64,000 nucleotides of DNA from Agrobacterium tumefaciens str. B6 (GTDB lineage: Bacteria; Pseudomonadota; Alphaproteobacteria; Rhizobiales; Rhizobiaceae): assembly GCF_001541315.1 (NCBI RefSeq), contig NZ_LMVK01000049.1, forward strand, positions 62,001 to 126,000, written 5' to 3'. Both the position numbers and the translations under genes were made by a program. The notes beneath the pieces are model-generated. The model did not search any database. It was not told the DNA's origin and saw only the letters and a program-made list of their open reading frames with translations. Positions 1 through 8,545 of the stretch are shown piece by piece (within the stretch, counting starts at the first letter, position 1; every line of letters begins with the position of its first letter).

Positions 1-1
1 T

Positions 2-1108
2 GTCGACGATGTTGGTCATACGCTGATCTTCGGTCCGACCGGATCCGGCAAATCCACCTTGTTGTCGCTGATCGCTGCGCAGTTCCGCCGTTATTCCGGT
101 GCGCAAATCTTCGCATTCGATAAGGGCGGCTCGATGTTACCGCTGACGCTTGGGATCGATGGCGATCATTACCAGATCGGCGGAGATGCGACCGAAGGAG
201 GGGACGGGAAGGCACTGTCGTTCTGCCCGCTCGCAGACCTCACGACCGACGGCGACCGCGCCTTCGCGGCCGAATGGATCGAGATGCTCGTTGCGCTGCA
301 GGGCGTGACGATCACGCCCGACTATCGCAACGCCATCTCCCGACAGGTCGGGCTGATGGCGGAATCACGCGGGAGGTCGCTATCGGACTTCGTGTCGGGC
401 GTGCAGATGCGCGAGATCAAGGATGCGCTGCATCACTACACTGTCGACGGGCCGATGGGCCAGCTTCTCGACGCCGAGGAAGACGGTCTGGCGCTGGGCA
501 GCTTCCAGTGCTTCGAAATCGAGGAGCTTATGAACATGGGCGAGCGCAATCTCGTGCCCGTGCTCACCTATCTGTTCCGCCGCATCGAAAAGCGCCTGAC
601 CGGCGCACCCAGCCTGATCATTCTGGACGAAGCCTGGCTAATGCTCGGCCATCCAGTTTTCCGCGACAAGATCCGCGAATGGTTGAAGGTGCTGCGCAAG
701 GCCAACTGCGCCGTCGTTCTTGCCACGCAGTCGATCTCGGACGCCGAACGCTCCGGCATCATCGACGTCCTGAAGGAGAGCTGCCCGACCAAAATTTGCC
801 TGCCGAACGGGGCGGCCCGAGAGCCGGGCACGAGGGAATTCTACGAGCGCATCGGCTTCAACGAGCGCCAGATCGAGATCGTCGCGACCGCCATTCCGAA
901 GCGAGATTATTACGTCGTCTCGCCGGAGGGCCGTCGTCTCTTCGACATGGCGCTAGGACCAGTAGCGCTCTCCTTCGTCGGAGCGTCCGGCAAGGAAGAT
1001 CTGAAGCGCATCCGCGCGCTTCATTCAGAACACGGGGCCGCATGGCCTCTTCAATGGCTCCAGCAAAGGGGGATCGCCCATGCCGATACACTCTTCCCGG
1101 CCGACTAG
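2..1108 (+). CDS. trbE: TrbE conjugation ATPase (5' end outside window)
   Basis: C-terminal part of TrbE, the VirB4-class ATPase that powers assembly of, and transport through, the mating-pair formation type IV secretion system at the inner membrane. The window edge cuts the gene: the first visible codons run straight into a Walker A motif (GPTGSGKST, bases 32-58), so more than half of the usual roughly 800-residue protein lies upstream. A hydrophobic strand ending in Asp-Glu (LIILDEAW, near base 620) is the Walker B motif, and a conserved LATQS segment follows. The stop lies 29 bases inside trbJ, which implies translational coupling. Gene order E-J-K-L-F-G-H-I matches the Ti-plasmid trb operon, in which quorum sensing through TraR drives transcription from upstream of traI; that promoter is not in view. 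Confidence 0.95.
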   Translation, partial: VDDVGHTLIFGPTGSGKSTLLSLIAAQFRRYSGAQIFAFDKGGSMLPLTLGIDGDHYQIGGDATEGGDGKALSFCPLADLTTDGDRAFAAEWIEMLVALQGVTITPDYRNAISRQVGLMAESRGRSLSDFVSGVQMREIKDALHHYTVDGPMGQLLDAEEDGLALGSFQCFEIEELMNMGERNLVPVLTYLFRRIEKRLTGAPSLIILDEAWLMLGHPVFRDKIREWLKVLRKANCAVVLATQSISDAERSGIIDVLKESCPTKICLPNGAAREPGTREFYERIGFNERQIEIVATAIPKRDYYVVSPEGRRLFDMALGPVALSFVGASGKEDLKRIRALHSEHGAAWPLQWLQQRGIAHADTLFPAD

Positions 1109-1889
1109 ACTAGCCCGCCACGCGATGATTGCGGCCATCCTTCTCTCAAGTACCTCACCGATGCCAGCTGTGGCGGGCGGCGTGACCGGTCAGGCGACCG
1201 AATGGACGCAGCTCGCCAACAACACCGAACTCATCTCTTTGGTCGGCAAATCGGCGGAGCAGGTCAACAACCAGATCACCCAGATCTCACAGCTGGCCGA
1301 GCAGATCCAGAACCAGCTCAATATCTACAGGAACATGCTTCAAAACACCGCGCAGCTGCCGAACCATATCTGGGGGCAGGTCGAGAACGACCTCAAAAAC
1401 CTGCAGAACGTCGTCAACGAGGGGCAGGGTGTCGCCTTCTCAATGGGCAATGTCGAAGATGTCATGAAGCAGCGTTTCCAGAGTTTTGCCGAGATGAAAA
1501 GCAATCTGCCTGATGGTGCGAGCTTTTCCACGACCTACCAGAACTGGTCCGGCACAAATCGCGATACGATCGCCGGCACACTGAAGGCCGCGAACCTGAC
1601 GTCGGAACAATTCTCCAGCGAGGAAAGTACCATGTCGTCGTTGCGCTCCATGTCGGAATCATCCGACGGCCAGATGAAGGCCCTGCAGGTCGGGCATCAG
1701 ATCGCCGCCCAGCAGGTGGCGCAGATGCAGAAGCTGCGTGGTCTCGTCTCGCAACAGATGACGATGATGGGCACCTGGTATCAGTCGGAGCAGGCACAAA
1801 AGGATCTGGCTCAAGCAAGGCGTGAACAGTTCTTCAGCGGGACCGAACACGACATCCGCGGCGGCCAGACGATGGAGCCACGCTGGTGA
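1080..1889 (+). CDS. trbJ: TrbJ, VirB5-like conjugation protein
   Basis: Periplasmic, VirB5-like component of the trb mating apparatus, thought to act in pilus assembly or contact with the recipient cell. The 269-residue product has a basic N-terminus and a signal peptide that probably ends after AVA near residue 32. A long Gln/Asn/Leu-rich region (about residues 55-105) looks helical or coiled-coil, as in the family. The ATG is preceded by an AGGGGGA ribosome site inside trbE. The last 22 residues, with QFF, IRGGQ and a terminal PRW, recur almost unchanged at the end of TrbK, the next gene. That shared tail is unusual for two otherwise unrelated proteins and is treated as a separate finding. 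Confidence 0.93.
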   Translation: MPIHSSRPTRLARHAMIAAILLSSTSPMPAVAGGVTGQATEWTQLANNTELISLVGKSAEQVNNQITQISQLAEQIQNQLNIYRNMLQNTAQLPNHIWGQVENDLKNLQNVVNEGQGVAFSMGNVEDVMKQRFQSFAEMKSNLPDGASFSTTYQNWSGTNRDTIAGTLKAANLTSEQFSSEESTMSSLRSMSESSDGQMKALQVGHQIAAQQVAQMQKLRGLVSQQMTMMGTWYQSEQAQKDLAQARREQFFSGTEHDIRGGQTMEPRW

Positions 1890-2113
1890 GCTCGCGTCTG
1901 ATCGTCATTCTCGCGCTCTTGGCCGTCGTCGCCGCAGCAAGTGCAGGCATCGGCACCTGGATTACTGTCCAGCCGGAGCCGGCCTCCGGATCTGGCGCGG
2001 CCGCGACCGATACTCCTTCGAGTGAAGAACGGCGCCGGCATCGTGATCAGTTCTTCGGCGGCGATTCGAATCGTGAAATCCGCGGCGGCCAGGAAATGAA
2101 ACCGAGATGGTAG
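1886..2113 (+). CDS. trbK: TrbK, small entry-exclusion-type protein
   Basis: Small 75-residue protein in the position of TrbK, which in related plasmids contributes to entry exclusion. The start is GTG within GTGA, overlapping the trbJ stop by 4 bases. Residues 4-27 form one hydrophobic segment (signal peptide or membrane anchor), followed by a Thr/Ser/Pro-rich linker. There is no clear lipobox Cys, unlike RP4 TrbK, so an inner-membrane anchored form is more likely. The C-terminus (QFFGG, IRGGQ, PRW) copies the C-terminus of TrbJ. The assignment rests mainly on position and size, because TrbK is poorly conserved. Confidence 0.85.
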   Translation: MSSRLIVILALLAVVAAASAGIGTWITVQPEPASGSGAAATDTPSSEERRRHRDQFFGGDSNREIRGGQEMKPRW

Positions 2114-3294
2114 TTCACCCTTCCCCCAAGCTCGAACTGGCTTTCGTCACGATCGGCTTCGTCCTGCTGGCAAGTTCGCCGGCGCTGGCGCAGCAGGGAC
2201 AGGTTCTGACAACGCTGGAAAACTCCGTCGTCACCGCCGCCAAGGGCTGGGAAACGACGGTCATGAACGCCGCACGATCGTTGTTCTGGATCCTCGCCGG
2301 CATCGAGGTCGGTATCGCCGCCGTATGGCTGGCGATCAACGCCGCCTCGCTCGACAGCTGGTTTGCCGAACTCGTCAAACGCATCATGTTCATCGGCCTG
2401 TTCGCCTTCATCCTCGACAGGGGCCTGGAGTTCGCCAAGGCCGTGGTCGACAGCCTCTATCAGATCGGTGCGGGCGGCGGTTCGGCCTCGCCTGCCAATA
2501 TCTTCGACGCTGGTATTCGCGTTGCGACTAAAATGTCGGAACAGGCGAAGTTCGGGCTCTGGGAGGATAACGCACTGGCCATCGCTGCCGTCTTCGCCAT
2601 GGTCGTGGTTGTCGTGTCCTTCTCGCTGGTCGCGGCGATCTTCGTCGCCGTGATGGTCGAGATGTATGTCGGTCTGCTTGCCGGCATGATCATGCTCGGG
2701 CTTGGCGGCTCGTCCTACACCAAGGACTTTGCCGTCAAATATCTGGTCTATGCTTTCTCAGTCGGCATGAAGTTGATGGCGCTGGTGATGATCGCCAGGA
2801 TCGGCTCCGATATCCTGCTCGGTTTGGCCGAAGCGCCGACGGCGACATCTGAACAGTTCATCACCACCTTGGCGATCGCCGGCATCTCGGTCGTGGTCTT
2901 CGTCATCGCCATGTATGTACCGCCGATACTGCAGGGTTTGGTCCAGGGGGCATCAGTCGGCGGCGGTATGGAGGCCATTCGTCACGGTGGGCAAGCTGCC
3001 TCTGCCGCACTCGGCGCCGGGTTCCTCACGATCGGCGCGGCCAACCGGGGCTTTGCGGCAGCAAGTGCAGCGAGGGCAGGGGGAGCGTCACTGGCAGGTG
3101 CCGCCATGCGCGGGCTGGAAGCCGGCGTTGGCGGAGCGGCCGGCGCAGTTGGCTCGGCTGCCAAGGACAAGGCCATCGGCTCACCGGGCGCCTATGCCGG
3201 TTCGATGCTCGGCCTCGCCAACGCCAAGCTCGACCAGCAATCCGGCCGGCCCGGTACACCGCCACCCCCACCGCCGATCAATGACAAGAAATAA
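2107..3294 (+). CDS. trbL: TrbL, VirB6-like membrane protein
   Basis: Polytopic inner-membrane channel component of the type IV secretion system (TrbL/VirB6 family). The 395-residue product starts with a signal-like segment (residues 10-28) and has about five or six membrane spans between residues 55 and 280. The C-terminal third is rich in Gly and Ala and ends in a run of prolines, typical of TrbL tails. The ATG overlaps the trbK stop by 7 bases, so it is tightly coupled. No internal break is visible and the length is close to normal for Ti and Ri TrbL. Confidence 0.94.
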   Translation: MVVHPSPKLELAFVTIGFVLLASSPALAQQGQVLTTLENSVVTAAKGWETTVMNAARSLFWILAGIEVGIAAVWLAINAASLDSWFAELVKRIMFIGLFAFILDRGLEFAKAVVDSLYQIGAGGGSASPANIFDAGIRVATKMSEQAKFGLWEDNALAIAAVFAMVVVVVSFSLVAAIFVAVMVEMYVGLLAGMIMLGLGGSSYTKDFAVKYLVYAFSVGMKLMALVMIARIGSDILLGLAEAPTATSEQFITTLAIAGISVVVFVIAMYVPPILQGLVQGASVGGGMEAIRHGGQAASAALGAGFLTIGAANRGFAAASAARAGGASLAGAAMRGLEAGVGGAAGAVGSAAKDKAIGSPGAYAGSMLGLANAKLDQQSGRPGTPPPPPPINDKK

Positions 3295-3308
3295 GAGGCT
3301 GACAGCGC

Positions 3309-3971
3309 ATGGCTGGAACCACTCCACCAGATAACCCCTATATCGCTGCGCGCAACGAATGGAACGAACGTTACGGCTCATACGTGAAAGCGGCCGCCGC
3401 CTGGCGCATTGTCGGCATCACCGGTATGACAATGGCGGTGATCGGTTTCGGCTATGCCCTCTATCAGAGCACGCAGGTGAAGCTCATCCCCTACATCGTT
3501 GAGGTCGACAAACTCGGGACGGCCGTCAATGCCGGCTTTCCGCAACAGATCGAATACGCCGATCCGCGCGTGGTGCGTGCCACGCTCGGCAGTTTCGTCT
3601 CAAACTTCCGCTCCGTCACGCCCGACGCCGTCGTCCAGAAACAATATATCGACCGGACCTACGGGCTGCTGCGGACATCCGATCCGGCGACCGAAAAGGT
3701 CAATGCCTGGTTCCGCTCGAACTCGCCGTTCGAGAAGGCGAAGACCGCAACGGTCGCGATCGAGGTCAACAACATCGTCGCGCTATCGAACCAGAGTTAT
3801 CAGGTCGACTGGACCGAATTCGAGCGCGATCGGCGAGGCAAGGAAACGGCGACACGCCGCTTCCGCGGCATTGCCACTGTGACGCTGACGCCACCCCAGG
3901 ACGAAGGCGTCATCCGTCTTAATCCAATCGGTCTCTATCTCCGCGACTTCGACTGGACTGCACAGCTTTGA
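3309..3971 (+). CDS. trbF: TrbF, VirB8-like protein
   Basis: Bitopic inner-membrane protein of the VirB8/TrbF family that nucleates the core of the conjugation channel. It has a short cytoplasmic N-terminus (about 35 residues), one membrane span near residues 36-57 and a periplasmic domain with the family signature around '[13 protein letters not shown]' and '[12 protein letters not shown]'. It is 220 residues long and complete. It lies 14 bases after trbL in the same operon. The C-terminal '[12 protein letters not shown]' segment is typical of TrbF. Confidence 0.94.
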   Translation: MAGTTPPDNPYIAARNEWNERYGSYVKAAAAWRIVGITGMTMAVIGFGYALYQSTQVKLIPYIVEVDKLGTAVNAGFPQQIEYADPRVVRATLGSFVSNFRSVTPDAVVQKQYIDRTYGLLRTSDPATEKVNAWFRSNSPFEKAKTATVAIEVNNIVALSNQSYQVDWTEFERDRRGKETATRRFRGIATVTLTPPQDEGVIRLNPIGLYLRDFDWTAQL

Positions 3972-3987
3972 AAGGCATGGCCCGAGC

Positions 3988-4842
3988 ATGAATATCAGAC
4001 ACAGAAGACAACGGGCTACGCTGGCCATCGGCCTCTTGGTTTTTGCGATCGTCCCCTTGACCGTACTCGACCCCCGGACTGCGCTCGCCGCTGATGGTGT
4101 CACGGCCAATGAGGCGAAAGGCATGGGGCTCTCGACCCAATGGCGCGGGTCGAAAGGCCTAGTCACCAAGGGCGCGGACGGTAAGGTGATTTTTCTCTAT
4201 GGCGAGGTTCAGCCATCGGTCGTCTGCTCACCGCTGCAGGTCTGCGATATCGAACTTCAGGGCGGCGAGGTGGTGCGCGATGTGCTGGTCGGCGATACGG
4301 TCCGCTGGAAAGTAGAGCCGGCGACATCGGGCGCGGCCGGGGGCCAGGCCATCCATCTTATCGTCAAGCCATCCGAACCGGGACTTGTCACCTCGATGGT
4401 GGTGACCACATCTCGGCGGACATATCATATCCAGCTCAAGTCGCATCCCACGCAATACATGGCCCGCGTCGGCTTCGAATACCCCGAGGATGTGTCCACG
4501 AAACTCGCCGACGTCAACGCGCGGCTTGAAGCCAGTACGATCCCCGGCACCGGGGTGCCGGCGGAGCAGCTAAGCTTTTCCTATTCCATATCAGGCAGTG
4601 CCGGCTGGCGGCCGACACGGGTCTATTCCGATGGCCTGAAAACCTACATCCAGTTCCCGCGGTCGATCTCGGGTCAAGATGCGCCGGTTCTCTTCGTCGT
4701 CTCCGGTGGCCAGAACCGTATCGTCAACTACCGCATGAAGAGCAATATGATGGTGGTCGATTACAACATCGATCGCGCCGTGCTCGTCTCAGGCGTCGGC
4801 TGGAAACAACAAAAGGTGACGATTAGCAGGGGAGGGCGATGA
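3988..4842 (+). CDS. trbG: TrbG, VirB9-like protein
   Basis: VirB9/TrbG-family periplasmic protein that forms the outer-membrane core complex with TrbH and TrbI. The 284-residue product carries a signal peptide (hydrophobic residues 12-33, cleavage probably after ALA near residue 34). The C-terminal domain around '[20 protein letters not shown]' and 'YIQFP' is the conserved VirB9/CagX region that binds the VirB7-like lipoprotein. It ends 4 bases inside trbH. No anomalies seen. Confidence 0.94.
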   Translation: MNIRHRRQRATLAIGLLVFAIVPLTVLDPRTALAADGVTANEAKGMGLSTQWRGSKGLVTKGADGKVIFLYGEVQPSVVCSPLQVCDIELQGGEVVRDVLVGDTVRWKVEPATSGAAGGQAIHLIVKPSEPGLVTSMVVTTSRRTYHIQLKSHPTQYMARVGFEYPEDVSTKLADVNARLEASTIPGTGVPAEQLSFSYSISGSAGWRPTRVYSDGLKTYIQFPRSISGQDAPVLFVVSGGQNRIVNYRMKSNMMVVDYNIDRAVLVSGVGWKQQKVTISRGGR

Positions 4843-5318
4843 TGAAGACTCTTGCCTTCATTCGACGCCCCCTGAGCCATATGCCCGGCCTTGCTGCCGC
4901 CTGCATCCTCACCGTCCTCCTTTCCGGGTGCCAATCGATCGACACAGAAGGTCTTGTCGCCAGCAACGCGCCGCCCGAAATCTCAGGACCGGCGGCGAGC
5001 GCGATTGCCGGCGACATGGTCAGCCGCCTTGCCGAACAGATCGGGCCGGGCAAAGCAACCGTTGCACTAAAGGTCGATACTTCACCCTTCGGTCAGGCAC
5101 TGGAGGCGGCGCTGAAGGGATGGGGCTATGCGGTCGTCACCGACCAGAAGACCGATAGCGGAATGACCATCGTCACGCTCGCCTATGTCATCATATCATT
5201 CGACGGGCAGGTACTTGCGCGCCTTTCGACCAACAGCGTCGAACTCGGCCGCGCCTACACGGTGACTTCGACCGGTGCCACGGCGACGAGCGCGGTTTCG
5301 CTGATGCGGCGCGGGTAG
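4839..5318 (+). CDS. trbH: TrbH, conjugation lipoprotein
   Basis: Outer-membrane lipoprotein of the trb core complex. The N-terminus carries a lipoprotein signal with lipobox LLSGC (lipidated Cys31). The remaining roughly 125 residues form a mixed domain typical of TrbH. It starts within ATGA of the trbG stop and precedes trbI by 9 bases. The 159-residue size fits the Ti and Ri family members. Confidence 0.92.
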   Translation: MMKTLAFIRRPLSHMPGLAAACILTVLLSGCQSIDTEGLVASNAPPEISGPAASAIAGDMVSRLAEQIGPGKATVALKVDTSPFGQALEAALKGWGYAVVTDQKTDSGMTIVTLAYVIISFDGQVLARLSTNSVELGRAYTVTSTGATATSAVSLMRRG

Positions 5319-5327
5319 GAGGATATC

Positions 5328-6629
5328 ATGGTGCAGTCCCTCAACCTCGGCGGCGCGCAGAACAGTCAGGCGGCATCAGGCATCCGCCGGATCAATCGCC
5401 TGCCGATCGTCGTCGTCATCGTGCTGGCGGTGGCCTTCCTCGGCATCATCTTCTATGGGCTCGCCTCGCGCGGGCTTTATTTCGGGGGGGGTAAAGGCCC
5501 GGAGGCCAGTTCCGGCGAACCCGCCTCAACTTTTGCCGATCAGATCAAGCGCGGTGTCACCGACGGTATTATCGGCGAACCGCAACAGCAGACGACGTTT
5601 CAGCCGACACCTGTCGAGACGAAGCAGGTGGACGAAAAGGCGAGCAATCCGTTCACCCCGACGCCGGAACAGCGTCGCGGACAGGAACTGGAGCCGGAGG
5701 CGGTCTGGCGGGCGCGTCTCGAGCGCGAGCAACAGGAGCAATATCTCCGGGAGAGACAGCGCCAGCGCATGGCAAGGCTCCAGGCAAACGATGCCGCCTA
5801 TGATGCGCCGCTCGCAATCGATCGCGGCAAGCTGGAGGCACGCACGGCAACAGACGATACTTCGGCCGCCAATACATCGACTGCGATCTCGCCGACGGCA
5901 GGCGCTTCCGATCTCTATGCCGCCGCCTTGCGTGCCGGTCTCGGCGGCCAGAACATCGATCCCAATGGGCAGAAGAGCAAGGAAGACTTCTTCAACACGG
6001 ATCTCAAGGACCTCGGCTACCTGCCAAACCGTGTTGTCCCACAACAGTCACTCTACGAACTGAAACGGGGCTCGGTGATCCCGGCGACCTTGATCACTGG
6101 CATTAATTCCGATCTGCCCGGCCGCATAACTGCCCAGGTCAGCCAGAACGTTTACGACAGTGCGACCGGCCATCGCCTGCTGATCCCGCAAGGAACGAAA
6201 CTCTTCGGCCGTTACGACAGCAAGGTCTCGTTCGGCCAGAGCCGCGTGCTCGTCGTTTGGTCCGATATTATCTTCCCGAACGGCTCAACGCTGCAGATCG
6301 TCGGCATGGCAGGAACCGATGCTGAGGGCTACGGAGGCTTTAAGGACAAGGTGAACAACCATTATTTCAAAACCTTCGGCTCGGCGGTGATGATTGCGCT
6401 GATTGGCACCGGGATCGACATGTCAGTGCCGCAGAGTTCGACGCTCGCAACGCAGGACACGGCGTCAGATGCAGCGAGGCGTAACTTCGCGGAGACCTTC
6501 GGACGGGTCGCTGATCGGACCATCCAACGCAATATGGATGTCCAGCCCACACTGGAGATCCGGCCTGGCTACAAGTTTAATGTGCTGGTCGATCAAGACA
6601 TCATATTCAACGGGATCTATCGGAATTGA
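5328..6629 (+). CDS. trbI: TrbI, VirB10-like protein
   Basis: VirB10/TrbI-family protein that spans inner membrane to outer membrane and gates the conjugation channel. It is 433 residues: a short cytoplasmic N-terminus, one membrane span (about residues 25-46), a charged Gln/Glu/Arg-rich and Pro-containing linker (residues 60-160) and the conserved C-terminal barrel-forming domain with 'LIPQGTKLFGRYDS' and 'NHYFKTFGSAVMIALI'. A good ribosome site (AGGAG) precedes the ATG. It is the last gene of the visible trb operon; a stem-loop follows within 20 bases. Confidence 0.95.
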   Translation: MVQSLNLGGAQNSQAASGIRRINRLPIVVVIVLAVAFLGIIFYGLASRGLYFGGGKGPEASSGEPASTFADQIKRGVTDGIIGEPQQQTTFQPTPVETKQVDEKASNPFTPTPEQRRGQELEPEAVWRARLEREQQEQYLRERQRQRMARLQANDAAYDAPLAIDRGKLEARTATDDTSAANTSTAISPTAGASDLYAAALRAGLGGQNIDPNGQKSKEDFFNTDLKDLGYLPNRVVPQQSLYELKRGSVIPATLITGINSDLPGRITAQVSQNVYDSATGHRLLIPQGTKLFGRYDSKVSFGQSRVLVVWSDIIFPNGSTLQIVGMAGTDAEGYGGFKDKVNNHYFKTFGSAVMIALIGTGIDMSVPQSSTLATQDTASDAARRNFAETFGRVADRTIQRNMDVQPTLEIRPGYKFNVLVDQDIIFNGIYRN

Positions 6630-6646
6630 TGGCCGCACGCACCTCC

Positions 6647-6677
6647 GCCTTCTCACGCAAATGCTGAGTGAGAAGGC
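6647..6677 (+). terminator. Stem-loop after trb operon
   Basis: Perfect 10-base inverted repeat GCCTTCTCAC / GTGAGAAGGC with an 11-base loop, 18 bases after the trbI stop. No T-run follows, so it is either a weak terminator or a 3'-end stabilising hairpin for the trb transcript. Confidence 0.6.
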
Positions 6678-6697
6678 TGGGCTTGATGGAAATATGA

Positions 6698-6865
6698 ATT
6701 GATCAAGTTCTGGAATGCGGGCGGAAATCAAGTGATCCGCACACCAAGGTGGCCGTTGACCTTCCAGTCGTATCGACAGCTGATGGCCAACGGCTCTCCC
6801 GGGAGGACTGGCTGGCACGGCGCGCCAGCCAGCAGATATCAGCCGGAGCCCCGGTATTCCGTTAG
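6698..6865 (+). pseudogene. Possible gene remnant between trb and importer
   Basis: A 55-codon open stretch with coding-like composition ends in TAG just past the stop of the convergent importer gene. It has no ATG; a GTG at 6749 is the only in-frame candidate and lacks a good ribosome site. The C-terminal part reads like a genuine protein (SREDWLARRASQQ), but no family is recognised. It may be the 3' end of a deleted gene at the junction between the trb block and the catabolic block, or chance. Confidence 0.2.
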
Positions 6866-8430
6866 TCCTTGAAATACGTCTGTTCCGTAATCAGGGGAGC
6901 CGACGGCATAGATCCTTTAAGCTCAAATCCCCAGCCAAGCTTATTTTTCCGCGCCCAGGTGCCGAGATTTTCAGTAAGCGGTATTGCACAGACGTTGCTC
7001 ACGATCAGCTTCTGGGCTTCTTTCCAAAGCTCAATCTGCTTGTTCGGGTCCGTTTCCGTGCGCGCCGCTTCGATCTGCTTGTCTGCAACATTGCAGTGAC
7101 TGAAGTTGACCACCTGAGTTGGCTTGCCGATCTCGCTGGCGGAATGATAAAACTGGGTGAGGTAGTAGTCCGCGATCGGAAAGCGCGCCGCTCCGTAAAG
7201 CACGATCGGGCTCAAATCCTTTCGGATCATTTGATGCCATGCCGCGTGTTCGACGGGTTGCAGATTAAGCGTGAAGCCGCCCTCGGCTACTTGCGCCTGA
7301 ATCAATTGCGCCAGACTTTCGAGACCGGGCAGTTGGCTCGCTACCATTGTGACGGTCACACCGTTCGGAAATCCGGCTTCGGCAAGCAGTTTCTTGGATT
7401 GCGCCGGATCGTAGTTGAGGACACCGGCATCCGGATCGAAGCCGAGATTATTCGATGGGATAACGGAAGGCACAGCGCGGTTCACACGTTCGCCTCTGTA
7501 TTTCGCGATCTGAGCTGCGTTGACCGTATGTGCGAGTGCCTGTCGAACACGAATGTCGTTGAACGGCGGCTTGGTAATATTGATATGCAGAAGGTTCAGT
7601 TCGGCGGGCTCGATGGTGTCGACGACGTTTTCAGGATTAGCCGTCAGGCGCTGGAGCCAACGCTGATCCTGATTGCCTTGTTCGACATCGAGTTCACCAG
7701 ACTCGAATGCCAGATCGCGCGCGGCCTCGTTGTTGAGGAACCTGTAACTGATCTTCGAAAGTTTCGGCTTGCCCCTGAAGTATTCGGCATTCGCCGTGAG
7801 CGTTACAGATTGACCAGGCTGAATAGACTCAACCTGGAAAGGGCCAAAGCCTACGGGCCGGCGTTTGAAATCATCGCCGCGCTCTTTGAACGCCTTCTTC
7901 GGAATAATGAAGCCACCGGAAAAATTCGAAAGCAGCGCCAGAAGGCTCGGCACGCGTCGTGTAAGGGTAATGCGAACCGTCTTTGCGTCAACTGCCTCGA
8001 CTTTCTGGATCGCTGCATAGTCGCCAGAGAATGCGGAACGCTTTGGATCGCGCGCCTTATCCAGACTGAACACGACGTCGTCTGCCGTCACGTTGCCGTA
8101 TCCGCCCTGCCATTTCACGTCTGGGCGCAGCTTGAAGGTCCACACCAGTTGATCGGCATTGGATTCCCAGCTCTCAGCCAGATCTGCTTCAATGGACGAT
8201 GGATTTGCCGATCCCGGAGCGAAGCGGACAAGGGCTCCATAGATGTATGAAACCAGCGTTCGGTCTGATGTCGTTGTCGCGAAATGCGGATCGAGTGTTG
8301 TCACATCCTCAGAGGCAACACCCATAGATAGTTCGGTCTTTGCAGCGAATGCCTGGCTTGGGATCGAAACGGCTGTGCTTAACACTCCGGCCACAATGGC
8401 AGCGCTTGTCCAGTATGCTCTATGTCTCAT
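6862..8430 (-). CDS. Peptide/opine ABC importer, substrate-binding protein
   Basis: Periplasmic binding protein of the peptide/nickel family (SBP_bac_5, cluster C), the recognition subunit of the importer encoded just upstream. The chosen ATG follows AAAAGGGGAG and begins a normal signal peptide (basic MRHR, hydrophobic core, cleavage after AFA near residue 29). An in-frame upstream extension of 41 codons lacks such features. The mature protein shows family landmarks: 'TTLDPHFATTTSDRTLVSYIYGAL' near the N-terminus and 'VRQALAHTVN' mid-protein. Length of 522 residues is normal. Last gene of a four-gene operon; a 115-base gap separates it from the ATPase gene. Substrate is unknown; context suggests an opine or modified amino acid. 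Confidence 0.9.
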   Translation of the reverse strand: MRHRAYWTSAAIVAGVLSTAVSIPSQAFAAKTELSMGVASEDVTTLDPHFATTTSDRTLVSYIYGALVRFAPGSANPSSIEADLAESWESNADQLVWTFKLRPDVKWQGGYGNVTADDVVFSLDKARDPKRSAFSGDYAAIQKVEAVDAKTVRITLTRRVPSLLALLSNFSGGFIIPKKAFKERGDDFKRRPVGFGPFQVESIQPGQSVTLTANAEYFRGKPKLSKISYRFLNNEAARDLAFESGELDVEQGNQDQRWLQRLTANPENVVDTIEPAELNLLHINITKPPFNDIRVRQALAHTVNAAQIAKYRGERVNRAVPSVIPSNNLGFDPDAGVLNYDPAQSKKLLAEAGFPNGVTVTMVASQLPGLESLAQLIQAQVAEGGFTLNLQPVEHAAWHQMIRKDLSPIVLYGAARFPIADYYLTQFYHSASEIGKPTQVVNFSHCNVADKQIEAARTETDPNKQIELWKEAQKLIVSNVCAIPLTENLGTWARKNKLGWGFELKGSMPSAPLITEQTYFKD

Positions 8431-8545
8431 GCGAACTCCCCTTTTCACTGATATTAGTCTCACTGCCTCTGGACCATCCTCGGCAATTTCCGTCGAGTGA
8501 TGCTGAACGATTGGCTCGCGTAGCCCTCCGGCACGCGGCAGGCCG

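Noticed and set aside
7096-8250. Long open frame (384 codons) opposite the first binding-protein gene
   Set aside because: It lies wholly antisense to a gene with clear family landmarks, has no recognisable domain and its composition is that of a mirror frame.
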